DNA of 32,866 bases from Chloroflexota bacterium (GCA_015222205.1 JADFUW010000007.1:1-32866), one strand, 5' to 3'; shown: positions 16,750-27,059, counted from the stretch's first letter. Numbers and translations are program-made. The notes: generated by a model from the letters alone, not told the origin.

Positions 16750-19194
16750 TTAAACTAGGCCTACGGGGTCAATATCTACTGTCCAGCCCGGTGGTATGGG
16801 TATCTGGGAGAGAAGGGTAGTAGGCTCGGTACCACGAAGTATGAGCTGCCAGCGAAATCTTCCCCGCAATCTATGAATAAACGCTGGTGCTGGTCCAATC
16901 AAACTAATGTTATCTATCCCCCTTGATTCTATCTCACTGGTAAGCCGCTGCTTTAGTCTCTCTGTCTCTCGCTGGCAAAGAACATCGTTAGTATGACTGT
17001 AGACAAGGCGAGCCAACCGGGTGAAGGGAGGGTTACGGAGCTGGTGTCGATAGTTAATTTCCTGCCCGTAAAAAAGGACGTAATCGTGCTTGGCGGCTGC
17101 CTGAATGGCATAATGCTCAGGGCAGTAGGTCTGGATTATGACCTGCCCGCCTAGAGTGCCCCGCCCGGCTCGGCCCACTACCTGAGATAGCAGTTGAAAG
17201 GTTCTTTCTCCAGCCCGGAAGTCAGGTAGATTTAAACTAGTGTCGGCATTGACGACTCCCACCAGTGTAACCAGGGGCAGGTCTAACCCCTTGGCAACCA
17301 TTTGCGTGCCAATGAGAATATCAGCCTCGTGGGCACGGAACTTGTTTAGTAGTGCCTGATGAGAACCCCTTCTTCTCGTAGCATCGCTGTCCCAGCGCAG
17401 TAATCTGGCCTGGGGAAAGTTCAAACCGGCTTCCTGCTCCAGTTTCTGAGTGCCAATGCCCAGAAACTTTATGCGGCGGCTCAGGCAGCGGGGACAAGTC
17501 TGGGGAACCGGTGTTCTATAGTTACACTGGTGGCAGACCAGCGTGTCCTCGTCAAAATGGTAGGTGAGGGTGACCTCGCAGCGCCTGCAGCTGAGAACGA
17601 AGCCACAATTTCGGCACTGAATAAAGGTAGCCCCACCCCGCCGATTGAGAAATAGAATCGCCTGCTCTTTGTTGGCGGTGGCTTTAGTGGTAGCCTGGGA
17701 TAGAGAGTGACTAAAAATACTCCTGTTTCCTGCCTTAAGCTCCTCCCTCATATCTACTATTTCAACATGAGGTAGGGGTGAGCCTTCAGTGGGAACAACC
17801 CGCTCCGGAAGCCGAAGTAGACGGTAGTCTCCTTTTTGAGCGTGGTAGAAGGTCTCTACATCCGGGGTAGCGCTGCCAAGAATAACTACTGCCCCGGTTA
17901 ACTCGGCCAGCTTTATGGCTACATCACGGGTGTGGTAGCGGGGTGATTTATCCTGCTGTTTATAGGTCCATTCATGCTCTTCATCAATGACGATAAGTCC
18001 CAGGTCAGGTTGGGGAGCAAAGATAGCACTTCTGGAGCCGATGACGACATCAAATTCCCCGTTTCTTATCCGCTGCCATTCATCAAATTGTTCACCGAGG
18101 GAGAGCTTACTATGAAGAATAGCTACCCGGTGGGGAAAGCGAGCGGCAAATCGCTCTATAGTCTGTGGAGTAAGGGCAATTTCCGGTACCAGAACGATGC
18201 CTCTTTTACCCAGCTTTACTGTTTCGGCTAAAGCCTGTAGGTAGACCTCTGTCTTACCGCTACCGGTAACACCGTGCAGCAGAAAAACATTTGACGAGGT
18301 ATTATTCGCTGTTATCTGGAGCAGGCTTGACCTGATAGCTTCCCAGGCTGACCTCTGATGGGAAGTAAGGGATAGCGGTGATGATGGCATAATGCCCCGG
18401 TAGGAAATTGGTTCGCGTTTTACTTTGATATGCTGAATAGTGACCCAACCCTTACTCGCCAGGGTATCAACCACCGCTTTATCACAGTCAGTTTTGTGCC
18501 TGGCTTCCGTCAGAGGAACCGACTTGGACTGCTGAGCCAGGAAGGCGAGGAGAGCGGCTTGTTTGTTAGCTCCTTTTTTACTCAACCTAGCTGCTTCTAA
18601 CTCCGCTTCGCCAGCATCAACTGCCAGGCTGAGGTAAGGCTCTATCTTCGGTCTTGCCTTGATTGGCTCCAGCTCATAGCTTCTTACGGCTAGTCCTTGT
18701 CTTACTAGCTGTGAAACGATGGTCTGAGCCTTTTTCTTACCTAAAATCTTCTCCAGCTGCTTTAGTTTTACCTTGCCTTGTCCTTGAACTAATTCAAGGG
18801 CATGCCTTTGTTCCTGAGTAAGGGAAGGTAGGTCAAAGCCATCTGGGACTGGAAGGGCAGAGATAAGGGTAAGTGCCTTTCGCTCAAAGCCGGGTGGTAG
18901 CATTAAAGCCACGGCGGCGAAAAGGGGTGACAGGTAATACTCGCTTATCCAGTGAGCCAGCAGTATCTGGGATGGGGACAGTAGTGAGCGAGGTTCAATA
19001 ATGCCAGCTATTTCCCTGGTTTCTTCAACGGAGGGGTAGTCGGTTAGCTCCAGGACGATTCCTTGGAGCAGCTTATTGCCGAAGGGAACCCATACTGCCT
19101 GCCCGACCTCAATACTTAAATTAGAGGGTACAGTGTAGCTGAATGTCTGGCGTCTGGCTACTGGAGAGTTAACACTAACCTCGGCATACTCCAT
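16750..19194 (-). CDS. priA: Primosomal protein N' (PriA helicase)
   Basis: 814 aa: LLHGVTGSGKTEVYLQAL, IVIDEEHEWTYKQQDKSPRYHTRDVA, CRNCGFVLSCRRCEVTLTYH...CHQCNYRTPVPQTCPRC, GIGTQKLEQE. Confidence 0.96.
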   Translation of the reverse strand: MEYAEVSVNSPVARRQTFSYTVPSNLSIEVGQAVWVPFGNKLLQGIVLELTDYPSVEETREIAGIIEPRSLLSPSQILLAHWISEYYLSPLFAAVALMLPPGFERKALTLISALPVPDGFDLPSLTQEQRHALELVQGQGKVKLKQLEKILGKKKAQTIVSQLVRQGLAVRSYELEPIKARPKIEPYLSLAVDAGEAELEAARLSKKGANKQAALLAFLAQQSKSVPLTEARHKTDCDKAVVDTLASKGWVTIQHIKVKREPISYRGIMPSSPLSLTSHQRSAWEAIRSSLLQITANNTSSNVFLLHGVTGSGKTEVYLQALAETVKLGKRGIVLVPEIALTPQTIERFAARFPHRVAILHSKLSLGEQFDEWQRIRNGEFDVVIGSRSAIFAPQPDLGLIVIDEEHEWTYKQQDKSPRYHTRDVAIKLAELTGAVVILGSATPDVETFYHAQKGDYRLLRLPERVVPTEGSPLPHVEIVDMREELKAGNRSIFSHSLSQATTKATANKEQAILFLNRRGGATFIQCRNCGFVLSCRRCEVTLTYHFDEDTLVCHQCNYRTPVPQTCPRCLSRRIKFLGIGTQKLEQEAGLNFPQARLLRWDSDATRRRGSHQALLNKFRAHEADILIGTQMVAKGLDLPLVTLVGVVNADTSLNLPDFRAGERTFQLLSQVVGRAGRGTLGGQVIIQTYCPEHYAIQAAAKHDYVLFYGQEINYRHQLRNPPFTRLARLVYSHTNDVLCQRETERLKQRLTSEIESRGIDNISLIGPAPAFIHRLRGRFRWQLILRGTEPTTLLSQIPIPPGWTVDIDPVGLV

Positions 19195-19221
19195 CCGATA
19201 CTCCGGTGAGGTAGCTCTGGT

Positions 19222-19590
19222 TTAGCCATCCCCCTGTTTTTCCTCTTTATTTACTCGTTTGCCCTTAATGCGAGCTGCTTTGCCACTGAGCCCGCGCAGG
19301 TAGTAAAGCTTAGCCCGACGTACTTTTCCGTGTCGCACTACTTCTACCTTCTCTAGCAGTGGTGATCCAAACAGGAAGGTACGCTCGACACCGATGCCAT
19401 GGGTAATACGCCTCACCGTAAAGCTGCCACCATCGGCGCTGCGGCGAATCTTAATTACTACTCCTTGGAATACCTGGATGCGCTCCTTATCCCCCTCTAC
19501 TACCTTAACGCTGACCTTTACCGTGTCTCCGGGAGCTAGGGATGGGATATTAGGATTTGGCTTGACTTCAATTAGCTGAGCAATGTTCAT
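19222..19590 (-). CDS. rplS: 50S ribosomal protein L19
   Basis: 122 aa: [90 protein letters not shown]. Confidence 0.97.
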   Translation of the reverse strand: MNIAQLIEVKPNPNIPSLAPGDTVKVSVKVVEGDKERIQVFQGVVIKIRRSADGGSFTVRRITHGIGVERTFLFGSPLLEKVEVVRHGKVRRAKLYYLRGLSGKAARIKGKRVNKEEKQGDG

Positions 19591-19667
19591 TTTCTAAAAC
19601 CTCTCGTATAGGATATTGGTTCGATGTTTGTTTAGACCCCTCATATCAAATAAAGATTTCTTTATTA

Positions 19668-20453
19668 TTATTTTAAGACTTCCGGTGTAGCTTTGGCTTT
19701 CTTGAAGCTGTCTACCAGCTGCCTTTCCTCTGGACTAAGCTCAGCCTTGTCCAGCAAATCTGGACGGCGCTTCAGGGTGCGTAGAATAGCCTGCTGGCGA
19801 CGCCATTTATCAATCTGGGCGTGGTTTCCTGACAGTAGAACCTCAGGTACTGCCCAGGCCCGGTATACCTCGGGGTGGGTGTATTGGGGATATTCCAGAA
19901 GTCTTGTAGTGTGAGAATCGTCCCGTGCTGAAGCATCGGAACCGAGAACCCCGGGTAGTAGCCTCGCCACAGCATCAACTACTACCATAGCGGCTAGCTC
20001 ACCACCACCAAGCACATAATCACCGATACTGACCTCATCGGTGGCTAGGTGTTCCCGTACCCGCTCATCAATGCCCTCGTAGCGACCACAGATAAGAATC
20101 AGATGGATGCACCCCGATAGCTCCTCGGCAATCTGCTGGCTGAAAAGGCGACCCTGTGGACTGAGCAGAATAACTGGTGGTTCTTTGGCTCCTTTCTCAA
20201 GGTGGAAGTCTTGCTTCACTTTCTCTACCGCTTCAAAGATAGGCTCGGGCTTTAGTAACATGCCGGCGCCACCGCCATAGGCATAGTCATCAACGGTATG
20301 ATGTCTGTCATGAGTATAGTCACGAATATTATGAATATTTACCTGGACGAGCTTTCGGTCAATCGCTCGCTTAAAAATACCCTCACTAAACGGACCCTGG
20401 AACATCTGCGGGAATAGGGTTAAAATATCAATTTTCACTTGCTTACGCCTCAC
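19668..20453 (-). CDS. trmD: tRNA (guanine-N1)-methyltransferase TrmD
   Basis: 261 aa: [96 protein letters not shown]. Confidence 0.97.
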   Translation of the reverse strand: MRRKQVKIDILTLFPQMFQGPFSEGIFKRAIDRKLVQVNIHNIRDYTHDRHHTVDDYAYGGGAGMLLKPEPIFEAVEKVKQDFHLEKGAKEPPVILLSPQGRLFSQQIAEELSGCIHLILICGRYEGIDERVREHLATDEVSIGDYVLGGGELAAMVVVDAVARLLPGVLGSDASARDDSHTTRLLEYPQYTHPEVYRAWAVPEVLLSGNHAQIDKWRRQQAILRTLKRRPDLLDKAELSPEERQLVDSFKKAKATPEVLK

Positions 20454-20964
20454 TATCCATGGCTTTATGCTCTGTTACCTCACCCTTAATAATCTCTATG
20501 GCGTGAGGAATTACCGGTAGTATTACCTCAAGACATTCCCGAACTGCCTTGGGGCTACCGGGCAGATTAATAATCAGGCACTTGCCTCTCACTCCAGCCA
20601 CGGCCCGACTTAATATAGCCGATGGAGTCACTTTAGAAGTCTCAACCCTCATCGCCTCAGTCAGGCCGGGCACAACCCTATCAACTATAGAGAGGGTCGC
20701 TTCAGGGGTAACATCACGCTGGGCTAATCCGGTGCCCCCGGTAGTTAGAATAATATCGACACCACCTTCGTCAGCCCACTCGATAAGCTTGGCAGCAATG
20801 ACATCCAATTCATCAGGGATAATTTCATACTTAACTGTGCTGCTGCTCAGTGAAGACAGGCTCTCCCTTATTATCTGGCCACTCTTATCGCGGCGCTGGC
20901 CCTGCCAGCCCTTGTCACTAATAGTCAGTATCCCGGTATTAAACATAGCACTATTATAAGACAT
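20443..20964 (-). CDS. MogA/MoaB family molybdenum cofactor biosynthesis protein
   Basis: 173 aa: [75 protein letters not shown]. Confidence 0.93.
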   Translation of the reverse strand: MSYNSAMFNTGILTISDKGWQGQRRDKSGQIIRESLSSLSSSTVKYEIIPDELDVIAAKLIEWADEGGVDIILTTGGTGLAQRDVTPEATLSIVDRVVPGLTEAMRVETSKVTPSAILSRAVAGVRGKCLIINLPGSPKAVRECLEVILPVIPHAIEIIKGEVTEHKAMDSEA

Positions 20965-21031
20965 TTTATTTTACCATATATGACACAGATAGCAAAATGA
21001 GTTAATTTTGGCAAATTTAACGAAGGGGGTA

Positions 21032-21060
21032 TTGACAAAGAGGGTATGTTGTGTTATAGA
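21032..21060 (+). promoter_or_regulatory. Putative sigma70-type promoter of mraZ-rsmH
   Basis: TTGACA (21032-21037), 17-bp spacer, TATAGA (21055-21060). Confidence 0.8.
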
Positions 21061-21105
21061 ATGGTAAGTAGTGGTGAAAAGTGGTGAATTAGGGGGAGTG
21101 GGGGT
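21061..21105 (+). promoter_or_regulatory. MraZ-box array, five 10-bp-phased repeats
   Basis: aTGGTaagta / gTGGTgaaaa / gTGGTgaatt / aGGGGgagtg / gGGGTtgttt. G-rich 4-mers start at 21062, 21072, 21082, 21092 and 21102, directly after the -10. Confidence 0.75.
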
Positions 21106-21112
21106 TGTTTTA

Positions 21113-21538
21113 ATGTTTTTTGGTGAGTTTGAGTACAAGGTTGATGAAAAGGGCAGGGTGCCTATCCCACCCAAGTTCAGAAACGAACTAAGGGAGGGAG
21201 TGGTACTGACACCGGGCGTGGAGAGGTGCATCATTGCCTACCCTTTACCGGAGTGGAAAAAGCTGGCAGAGGCTCTCACTACCGGTTCAGTTACCCCCAG
21301 TAAATTAAGGAAGCTAAATCGGGCTATCTTTGCCACTGCCTTTAGCCTTGGTATTGATGGGCAGGGGAGAATAGCCTTACCTTATCAACTTCGCGAGTAT
21401 GCGGGGATTGAAGATGAGCTAGTTATAACTGGAGTCAACAACTACTTTGAACTGTGGAACAAAGAGGGATGGCAAGAGGAGAAGGCTATCAGCCAAGAGC
21501 AGGCCTGGCAGATTATAGAGAGCCTGGAGAATCGTTAA
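21113..21538 (+). CDS. mraZ: Transcriptional regulator MraZ
   Basis: [26 protein letters not shown] and [39 protein letters not shown], two SpoVT/AbrB-like repeats. Start moved from the track's 21071 to 21113. Confidence 0.94.
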   Translation: MFFGEFEYKVDEKGRVPIPPKFRNELREGVVLTPGVERCIIAYPLPEWKKLAEALTTGSVTPSKLRKLNRAIFATAFSLGIDGQGRIALPYQLREYAGIEDELVITGVNNYFELWNKEGWQEEKAISQEQAWQIIESLENR

Positions 21539-22593
21539 TGAATCTGAATATGTCAACACCTACCCATATTCCGGTGCTGCTCGAAGAGACGGTTAAGGCA
21601 CTGGCGGTCCAACCCGGGGGTCGCTATATTGACTGTACCCTTGGGAGTGGCGGTCACGCCGCCGCCATCTTGGAACAGGGTTCACCTGGCGGGCAACTCT
21701 TGGGTATTGATGCCGACCCCGAGGCAATAAACATAGCCGGGACTAGGCTTGAAGCCTATAGTGGCTCAACACGGCTAATTAACGAGAATTTCGTTAATTT
21801 ACAGGCTATCTGCCTTAAATATGACTTTCAACCGGTGTACGGTATTCTGTTTGACCTTGGACTTTCTTCACTCCAGCTCAGCGAGGATAGTCGCGGTTTC
21901 AGTTTTCAGCGTGACGGACCTTTAGATATGCGATTCAATCCCGGTCAGGAGATTACTGCTGCCGATATTGTTAACCAGTCCTCGGAGGCTGAACTAGCTC
22001 ACATTATAAGGACGTATGGTGAAGAAGCTTACAGTCGCCAGATAGCACGTCGCCTTGTGAACGAGCGGCCCATAACGACTACCCTGGAGCTAGCTCGGAC
22101 GGTAGAGCGGGCTGTCGGTGGCAGAAAGGGTAGCATTCACCCGGCAACTAAGACCTTTCAAGCACTGCGAATCGCAGTTAACCACGAGCTTGAAAATCTA
22201 GAGTCGGCTCTAAAGCAGGCGATTAGCCTGCTTGGATTTAGTGGCCGGTTGGTCGTCATCAGCTATCACTCCCTTGAAGACCGTATTGTGAAGCAACTCA
22301 TGCAAAGGGAATCAAGAGACTGTATCTGCCCTCCAGGCACACCAACCTGTGTTTGCGGACATACCGCCTGTCTAAGACTAGTCAGCAAGAAGATTATTAC
22401 CCCTTCTCCCGCTGAGGTTGAACTCAACCCACGTAGCCGTAGTGCTAAGTTAAGGGTTGCTGAGCGTGTTATTTTTCAGGATGGATACTGTGATTCGGCA
22501 GAGGGATGGCACTTTTTAGTTGGTGACGAGGCTAACGGGTGGCGAAGACCAGCGTTGTTAAGGAGACTACGAATGACCTTTTCACTATCATAA
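21538..22593 (+). CDS. rsmH: 16S rRNA (cytosine1402-N4)-methyltransferase RsmH
   Basis: [113 protein letters not shown] overlaps the mraZ stop by 1 nt. Confidence 0.96.
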   Translation: MNLNMSTPTHIPVLLEETVKALAVQPGGRYIDCTLGSGGHAAAILEQGSPGGQLLGIDADPEAINIAGTRLEAYSGSTRLINENFVNLQAICLKYDFQPVYGILFDLGLSSLQLSEDSRGFSFQRDGPLDMRFNPGQEITAADIVNQSSEAELAHIIRTYGEEAYSRQIARRLVNERPITTTLELARTVERAVGGRKGSIHPATKTFQALRIAVNHELENLESALKQAISLLGFSGRLVVISYHSLEDRIVKQLMQRESRDCICPPGTPTCVCGHTACLRLVSKKIITPSPAEVELNPRSRSAKLRVAERVIFQDGYCDSAEGWHFLVGDEANGWRRPALLRRLRMTFSLS

Positions 22594-22689
22594 ATTGCAT
22601 AAAATATCTTGCCATTGCAACAAGGGGGTAATAGCAATGTGAAAATTAAGATTAGTTACAGAGGTAAAATCTAAAAAGGGAGGTGACAG

Positions 22690-23898
22690 ATGAAAAAGCG
22701 GGCTACTTTAACCTCTATTGATGTTGGTACCACTAAAGTATGCACCATTATTTCTGAGGTAGATGAGGGAGGTGGCATCCGGGTTGTCGGTGTGGGTGTT
22801 GTCCCGTCCAATGGACTGCATAAGGGGCTAGTGGTCAACATTAGCGAGGCCAGAGAATCAATCCGTGGGTCGGTGAGAAAAGCGGAGCAGACGAGTGGCT
22901 ATAAAGTGGAATCAGCCTACATTGGTGTGACGGGTAGACATGTCAGTTCGATGAATAACCGGGGGGTGGTAGCTATTACTCGTGGTGATCGACTGGTGCG
23001 CCGAGAAGACCTGAAGCGGGTACTTTCCTGTGCCCAGAATATTAAAATCCCCAGCGAGAGAAGGCTACTCCATGTGATTCCTCGGGGTTATGCCGTTGAT
23101 GGGCAGGTAGGTATCAAGAACCCGGTAGGGATGCATGGCTTCAGGCTGGATGTAGAGACTCACATCATTACTGCTGCCGTAACTTCAGTCCAGAATCTGA
23201 TAAAGTGCGTTCGTAGCATTGGCATAGATATTGATGACCTTATCCTTGAGCCACTGGCTAGCAGCGAGGCTATATTGAGTGAGGATGAAAAGCAGGTAGG
23301 CGTTATATTAGCTGATATCGGTGGTGGCACTACCGATATTGCTGTCTTCAAGGAGAGCAGCATCTGGCATACGGCTATCCTACCGGTGGCTGGTTATCAG
23401 CTTACTCGGGATGTAGCCATTGGCTTAGGGCTGCCGTTTGATGTGGCTGAGGAGATGAAAAAGAGGTATGGTAGTGTTATGCCAGTATACGAGAGCAAGG
23501 CAGAAACCACCAGTGCCATATCAGCCGATGGACACGGCGTTTCCTATCAGGACCTATGTGAGATTATCCGTGCCCGAGTTGAGGAAATCATAAGGCTCAT
23601 TCTGCTTGAGTTGCCACGCTCTGACTATGAGGAGCTAGTCCCCGCTGGGCTGGTTCTTACCGGTGGCAGTGCTAATCTTTCTGGTATAGAAGCACTGGGG
23701 CGCGATGTGTTACGACTCCCGGTAAGGGTAGGCGTTCCAACCGATATGTCTGGTATCACTGATGTTCTGCGGGATCCGGCATATGCTACCAGTGTTGGTC
23801 TCCTGCTCTGGGGGCTAAAGCACGAAGGCCGGCAGATATGGAAATCCCAGGGACCCCTACGGCGGTTTATTTCCCGAATTAGGAGTCTGTTCCGCTAG
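22690..23898 (+). CDS. ftsA: Cell division protein FtsA
   Basis: 402 aa: TSIDVGTTKVCTIISEV, GYKVESAYIGVTGRHVSS, LADIGGGTTDIAVFKE, GLVLTGGSANLSGI; C-terminal amphipathic-like LRRFISRIRSLFR. Confidence 0.95.
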   Translation: MKKRATLTSIDVGTTKVCTIISEVDEGGGIRVVGVGVVPSNGLHKGLVVNISEARESIRGSVRKAEQTSGYKVESAYIGVTGRHVSSMNNRGVVAITRGDRLVRREDLKRVLSCAQNIKIPSERRLLHVIPRGYAVDGQVGIKNPVGMHGFRLDVETHIITAAVTSVQNLIKCVRSIGIDIDDLILEPLASSEAILSEDEKQVGVILADIGGGTTDIAVFKESSIWHTAILPVAGYQLTRDVAIGLGLPFDVAEEMKKRYGSVMPVYESKAETTSAISADGHGVSYQDLCEIIRARVEEIIRLILLELPRSDYEELVPAGLVLTGGSANLSGIEALGRDVLRLPVRVGVPTDMSGITDVLRDPAYATSVGLLLWGLKHEGRQIWKSQGPLRRFISRIRSLFR

Positions 23899-23948
23899 TA
23901 AGCACCAGCGGAAAATCTATTTAATGATACAGAAAGGAGGAGGAGGAA

Positions 23949-25085
23949 ATGGCAAAGACAAGCTTTGTGGCTAACCCAGCTAAGATTAAGGTTATCGGTT
24001 TGGGTGGCGGTGGCTGTAATGCTATAACCCGCATGGTGCAGGAAGAAATCCGGGGTGTAGAGTTCATAGCCATGAATACTGATGCCCAAGCCCTAGCCAT
24101 TACTGAGGCTCCAGAATGCATCCAGCTTGGAGAGAAGCTTACCAAAGGATTAGGCGTAGGTGGCGACTATAATTTGGGTGAAAAAGCGGCTGAAGAGACC
24201 CGAGATGACATTAAGCAACTTGTCTCTGGTGCTGATATGGTTTTTATCACTGGTGGTATGGGTGGCGGCACCGGCACCGGGGCAGCCCCGGTGATCGCCG
24301 AGATAGCCAAGCAGAGTGGTGCCCTCACTATCGCCGTGGTTACTAAGCCTTTCGCCTTTGAGGGTAATCGCCGCTGCCAGGTAGCCGATGAGGGTATTGT
24401 CAAGCTATTGAGTAAGGTTGATACCCTTATTATTATTCCTAATGACCGCTTACTTGACCTCTGCGACCAGAAGACAGGGGTAGATAATGCCTTTAAGCTC
24501 GCCGATGATGTGTTGCGGCACGGGGTTCAGGCTATATCTGAGGTTATCACTGTCCCCGGGATGATTAATCTCGACTTTGCTGATGTCAAGGCAATAATGA
24601 AGGATGCTGGTCCAGCCTGGATGTCTATTGGTATCGCTTCAGGTAAAAACCGAGCCGTAGAGGCAGCTAAGGAAGCCCTGTCTAGCCCTCTACTAGATGT
24701 TTCGGTTAATGGGTCAAAGGGAGTGTTATTTAATGTTGTTGGCGGGAGCAACCTCACTCTGTTTGAGGTTAATGAAGCGGCAGAGGTAATCAAGGAGGCA
24801 GTGGCCCCTGAGGCTAACATCATTTTTGGCGTGGCTCATAACCCTAGTATGGATAACGATGTGAGAATTACTCTAATCGCCACTGGCTTTGCCTCCAAGA
24901 TAGGAATGGCAGGTAGCCAGGAGGACGAAGTTACTGAGCTTCTTAAGGGTTTAAAGAGCGAAGAGGAACTGGACGTTCCCTCTTTCCTGCGCCGTCCACT
25001 ATTTAGCCATCGGCGCCAGGCAATAACTCCAGCTACTAAGGTTGCTGGCGAGCCTTCGTACACTCCATTCACTCCATTGCGGTGA
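23949..25085 (+). CDS. ftsZ: Cell division protein FtsZ
   Basis: 378 aa: IKVIGLGGGGCNAITRMV, VFITGGMGGGTGTGAAPVIAEIAK, NFADVKAIM-type segment, LDVPSFLRR C-terminal peptide; SD run ggaggaggagg upstream. Confidence 0.98.
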   Translation: MAKTSFVANPAKIKVIGLGGGGCNAITRMVQEEIRGVEFIAMNTDAQALAITEAPECIQLGEKLTKGLGVGGDYNLGEKAAEETRDDIKQLVSGADMVFITGGMGGGTGTGAAPVIAEIAKQSGALTIAVVTKPFAFEGNRRCQVADEGIVKLLSKVDTLIIIPNDRLLDLCDQKTGVDNAFKLADDVLRHGVQAISEVITVPGMINLDFADVKAIMKDAGPAWMSIGIASGKNRAVEAAKEALSSPLLDVSVNGSKGVLFNVVGGSNLTLFEVNEAAEVIKEAVAPEANIIFGVAHNPSMDNDVRITLIATGFASKIGMAGSQEDEVTELLKGLKSEEELDVPSFLRRPLFSHRRQAITPATKVAGEPSYTPFTPLR

Positions 25086-25148
25086 AGCTCTCGGGGAAAC
25101 TTATAAACTAGATACATGTAGTTTTCTTAAAAGCCCCGGGACCAGCGT

Positions 25149-25180
25149 AAGGCTGTGGGCATTTGGTTGCCTGCAGCCTT
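25149..25180. terminator. Hairpin between convergent ftsZ and DUF72 gene
   Basis: AAGGCTGTGGGCA-tttggt-TGCCTGCAGCCTT, 13-bp stem with two G-U wobbles; no long T-tract. Confidence 0.6.
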
Positions 25181-25195
25181 CTTGGTTTCCTGAGG

Positions 25196-25954
25196 CTATT
25201 GTTCTCGTTTCAGGTAACGGTAGAGGGTGAGGGCATTTTTAACCGCAAATGCCTGAGCATCATTATTGAAGTAAATATACATTATCTTAGGGTTTACGGT
25301 TAGGTTAGCCAGCCTCTTGGCCCAATCAGCTAATTCTTCATCAGAGTAACAACTACTGTAAAGCTCTGTGCTGCCGTGAAATCTAATATAGGCGAAATCA
25401 GCTGTGGCTATCAGAGGGCAACTAACAGAGGGCATGTCAAAGACACAAAATCCCACGTTGTGCCTACGTAGAATTTCGAAAACCTTATCATCAAGCCAAG
25501 ACGGGTGTCGGAATTCAAATACATGTTTTGTTTCTTGGGGCAGGATAGACAAAAATGACTCGAGCACTTCGTCATTTCTATGCATGTTGGGAGGGAGTTG
25601 ATACAGAAGTGGGCCTAATTTATTACCCAATATCTTGGCACTGCTAATAAACTTCTCTACTGCTTCTTCACAATTTTTAAGCCTCTTAATGTGGGTAATA
25701 AAACGGCTCACCTTTACAGCGAAGGTAAAATTAGCCGGTGATGAGTCATACCAGCTAGTAAAGGCTGTTTCTCGAGGTAGCCGGTAAAAAGTATTGTTGA
25801 GTTCAACCGTGGTGAAGTGACTGGCATAGAACTGAAGCCATTTTGCTTTAGACAGCTTTTGGGGATAGAACCTATCCTGCCAATGGTCATAATGCCAGCC
25901 TGATGTACCGATGCGGTAGTGTAGTGGCATCAAACTTCCTCTCCTATAAATCAA
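25196..25954 (-). CDS. DUF72 domain-containing protein
   Basis: 252 aa: RIGTSGWHYDHWQDRFYPQKLSKAKWLQFYASHFTTVELNNTFYRLP, FEFRHPSW, AYIRFHGSTELY, YIYFNNDAQAFAVKNALTL. Confidence 0.93.
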   Translation of the reverse strand: MIYRRGSLMPLHYRIGTSGWHYDHWQDRFYPQKLSKAKWLQFYASHFTTVELNNTFYRLPRETAFTSWYDSSPANFTFAVKVSRFITHIKRLKNCEEAVEKFISSAKILGNKLGPLLYQLPPNMHRNDEVLESFLSILPQETKHVFEFRHPSWLDDKVFEILRRHNVGFCVFDMPSVSCPLIATADFAYIRFHGSTELYSSCYSDEELADWAKRLANLTVNPKIMYIYFNNDAQAFAVKNALTLYRYLKREQ

Positions 25955-26095
25955 CCGTGCTCATGATTTTACAACAGAGGCGATGGATTCCCAAGCTGTG
26001 ATGTGGAAGAGGAATTAAAGGGAGAGTATCAGACTCCCCGGATAACTTATATTCTGGTTTCTGCTTTAAGTGTAGAAGTGTAGCCCTCGCTATTA

Positions 26096-27058
26096 TTAAG
26101 TAGCTCTTATCTCATCGCGCATGAATTTATAGTATGAGATAGCAAACCAAACCGCGGTTATGCCGATAAGGGTTACTATATGGGGCCATATCGTAAGTAA
26201 GGTTTGGCCTAGTGGCAGGGAGCCGCCCACAAACTGGGAGCTAGAGGCTTGCTGGAGTTGCCATGTTTCTGCCGCTGTCCTCGCCCCTGGGGCAAGGATG
26301 ACAGTTGTCACTTCTTGAAAGAGGGCAACCGGTGAAGCACGTAGCGCCGTGATTTGGACCCCGACGTTCCTGAGATATTCTTGTTGACTCAACGTTTGGC
26401 TAATGGGAGCCAGCGTGTTGATCATGGCCCCAAAAAAGATGGCAAAAAACAGCCAAATGGATATTGAGGCTATGACCGAGGTAGCTACCCCTCGAAAGAA
26501 GACAGAAAATAGCATGGCTAAACCTAGCCAGAATGCCCCGTATATTGTTCCCAGCACTATGAACAAAAAGAGCCGGAAAGCCTCCTCCGAGCTTGGGGGT
26601 ACCCCAATCATACTGAGTCCCAAGCCGGATACAAGGAGGATGATGCTTGTCAGCATTATGGCCATGGTAACTATGCCAGCCAGGAATTTGCCATTGAAGA
26701 CAGCGTCTCTATAGATAGGTTGTGACAGGAGCCGGCTCAGCGTCCCACTATTCTTTTCACTATTTATGGCATCAAAGCCGAGGGTTATACCTACTATGGG
26801 CACAAGAAACACGGTAACAAAGGTAAGGAAGGATGGCGAACCTTCACCAGAGGTAGTAAAAAGCTTAAGGAAGATAAATTGAGTAGTCCCGAATTGAGAA
26901 CCGGCGCTTAGCTCCCCCCTAATATTTTGCAAAGCCCCTGAAGGCCCATAAATGGCAAAAACTGCTGTCAGCAATACGAAACCAAATAGTATTATGCCTC
27001 GCCAACTGATGAGATAGTCAGCCAGTTCTTTATTGAATACTGTTAGTAGTCCTCGCAT
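26096..27058 (-). CDS. ABC transporter permease (ABC-2 type)
   Basis: 320 aa: FNKELADYLISWRGIILFGFVLL, FDAINSEKNSGTLSRLLSQPIYRDAVFNGKFLAG, multiple TM segments. Confidence 0.87.
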   Translation of the reverse strand: MRGLLTVFNKELADYLISWRGIILFGFVLLTAVFAIYGPSGALQNIRGELSAGSQFGTTQFIFLKLFTTSGEGSPSFLTFVTVFLVPIVGITLGFDAINSEKNSGTLSRLLSQPIYRDAVFNGKFLAGIVTMAIMLTSIILLVSGLGLSMIGVPPSSEEAFRLFLFIVLGTIYGAFWLGLAMLFSVFFRGVATSVIASISIWLFFAIFFGAMINTLAPISQTLSQQEYLRNVGVQITALRASPVALFQEVTTVILAPGARTAAETWQLQQASSSQFVGGSLPLGQTLLTIWPHIVTLIGITAVWFAISYYKFMRDEIRAT

Positions 27059-27059
27059 A

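Noticed and set aside
21071-21112. N-terminal extension MVKSGELGGVGVVL of MraZ
   Set aside because: Lies within the operator repeats and near the expected [11 protein letters not shown] at 21113 is the conventional MraZ start.
20971-21234. 87-aa minus-strand ORF across the mraZ promoter
   Set aside because: Thr/Ser/Pro-rich antisense of the MraZ-box region and mraZ N-terminus.
23160-25117. Minus-strand ORFs opposite ftsA and ftsZ
   Set aside because: Antisense shadows of well-supported plus-strand genes.
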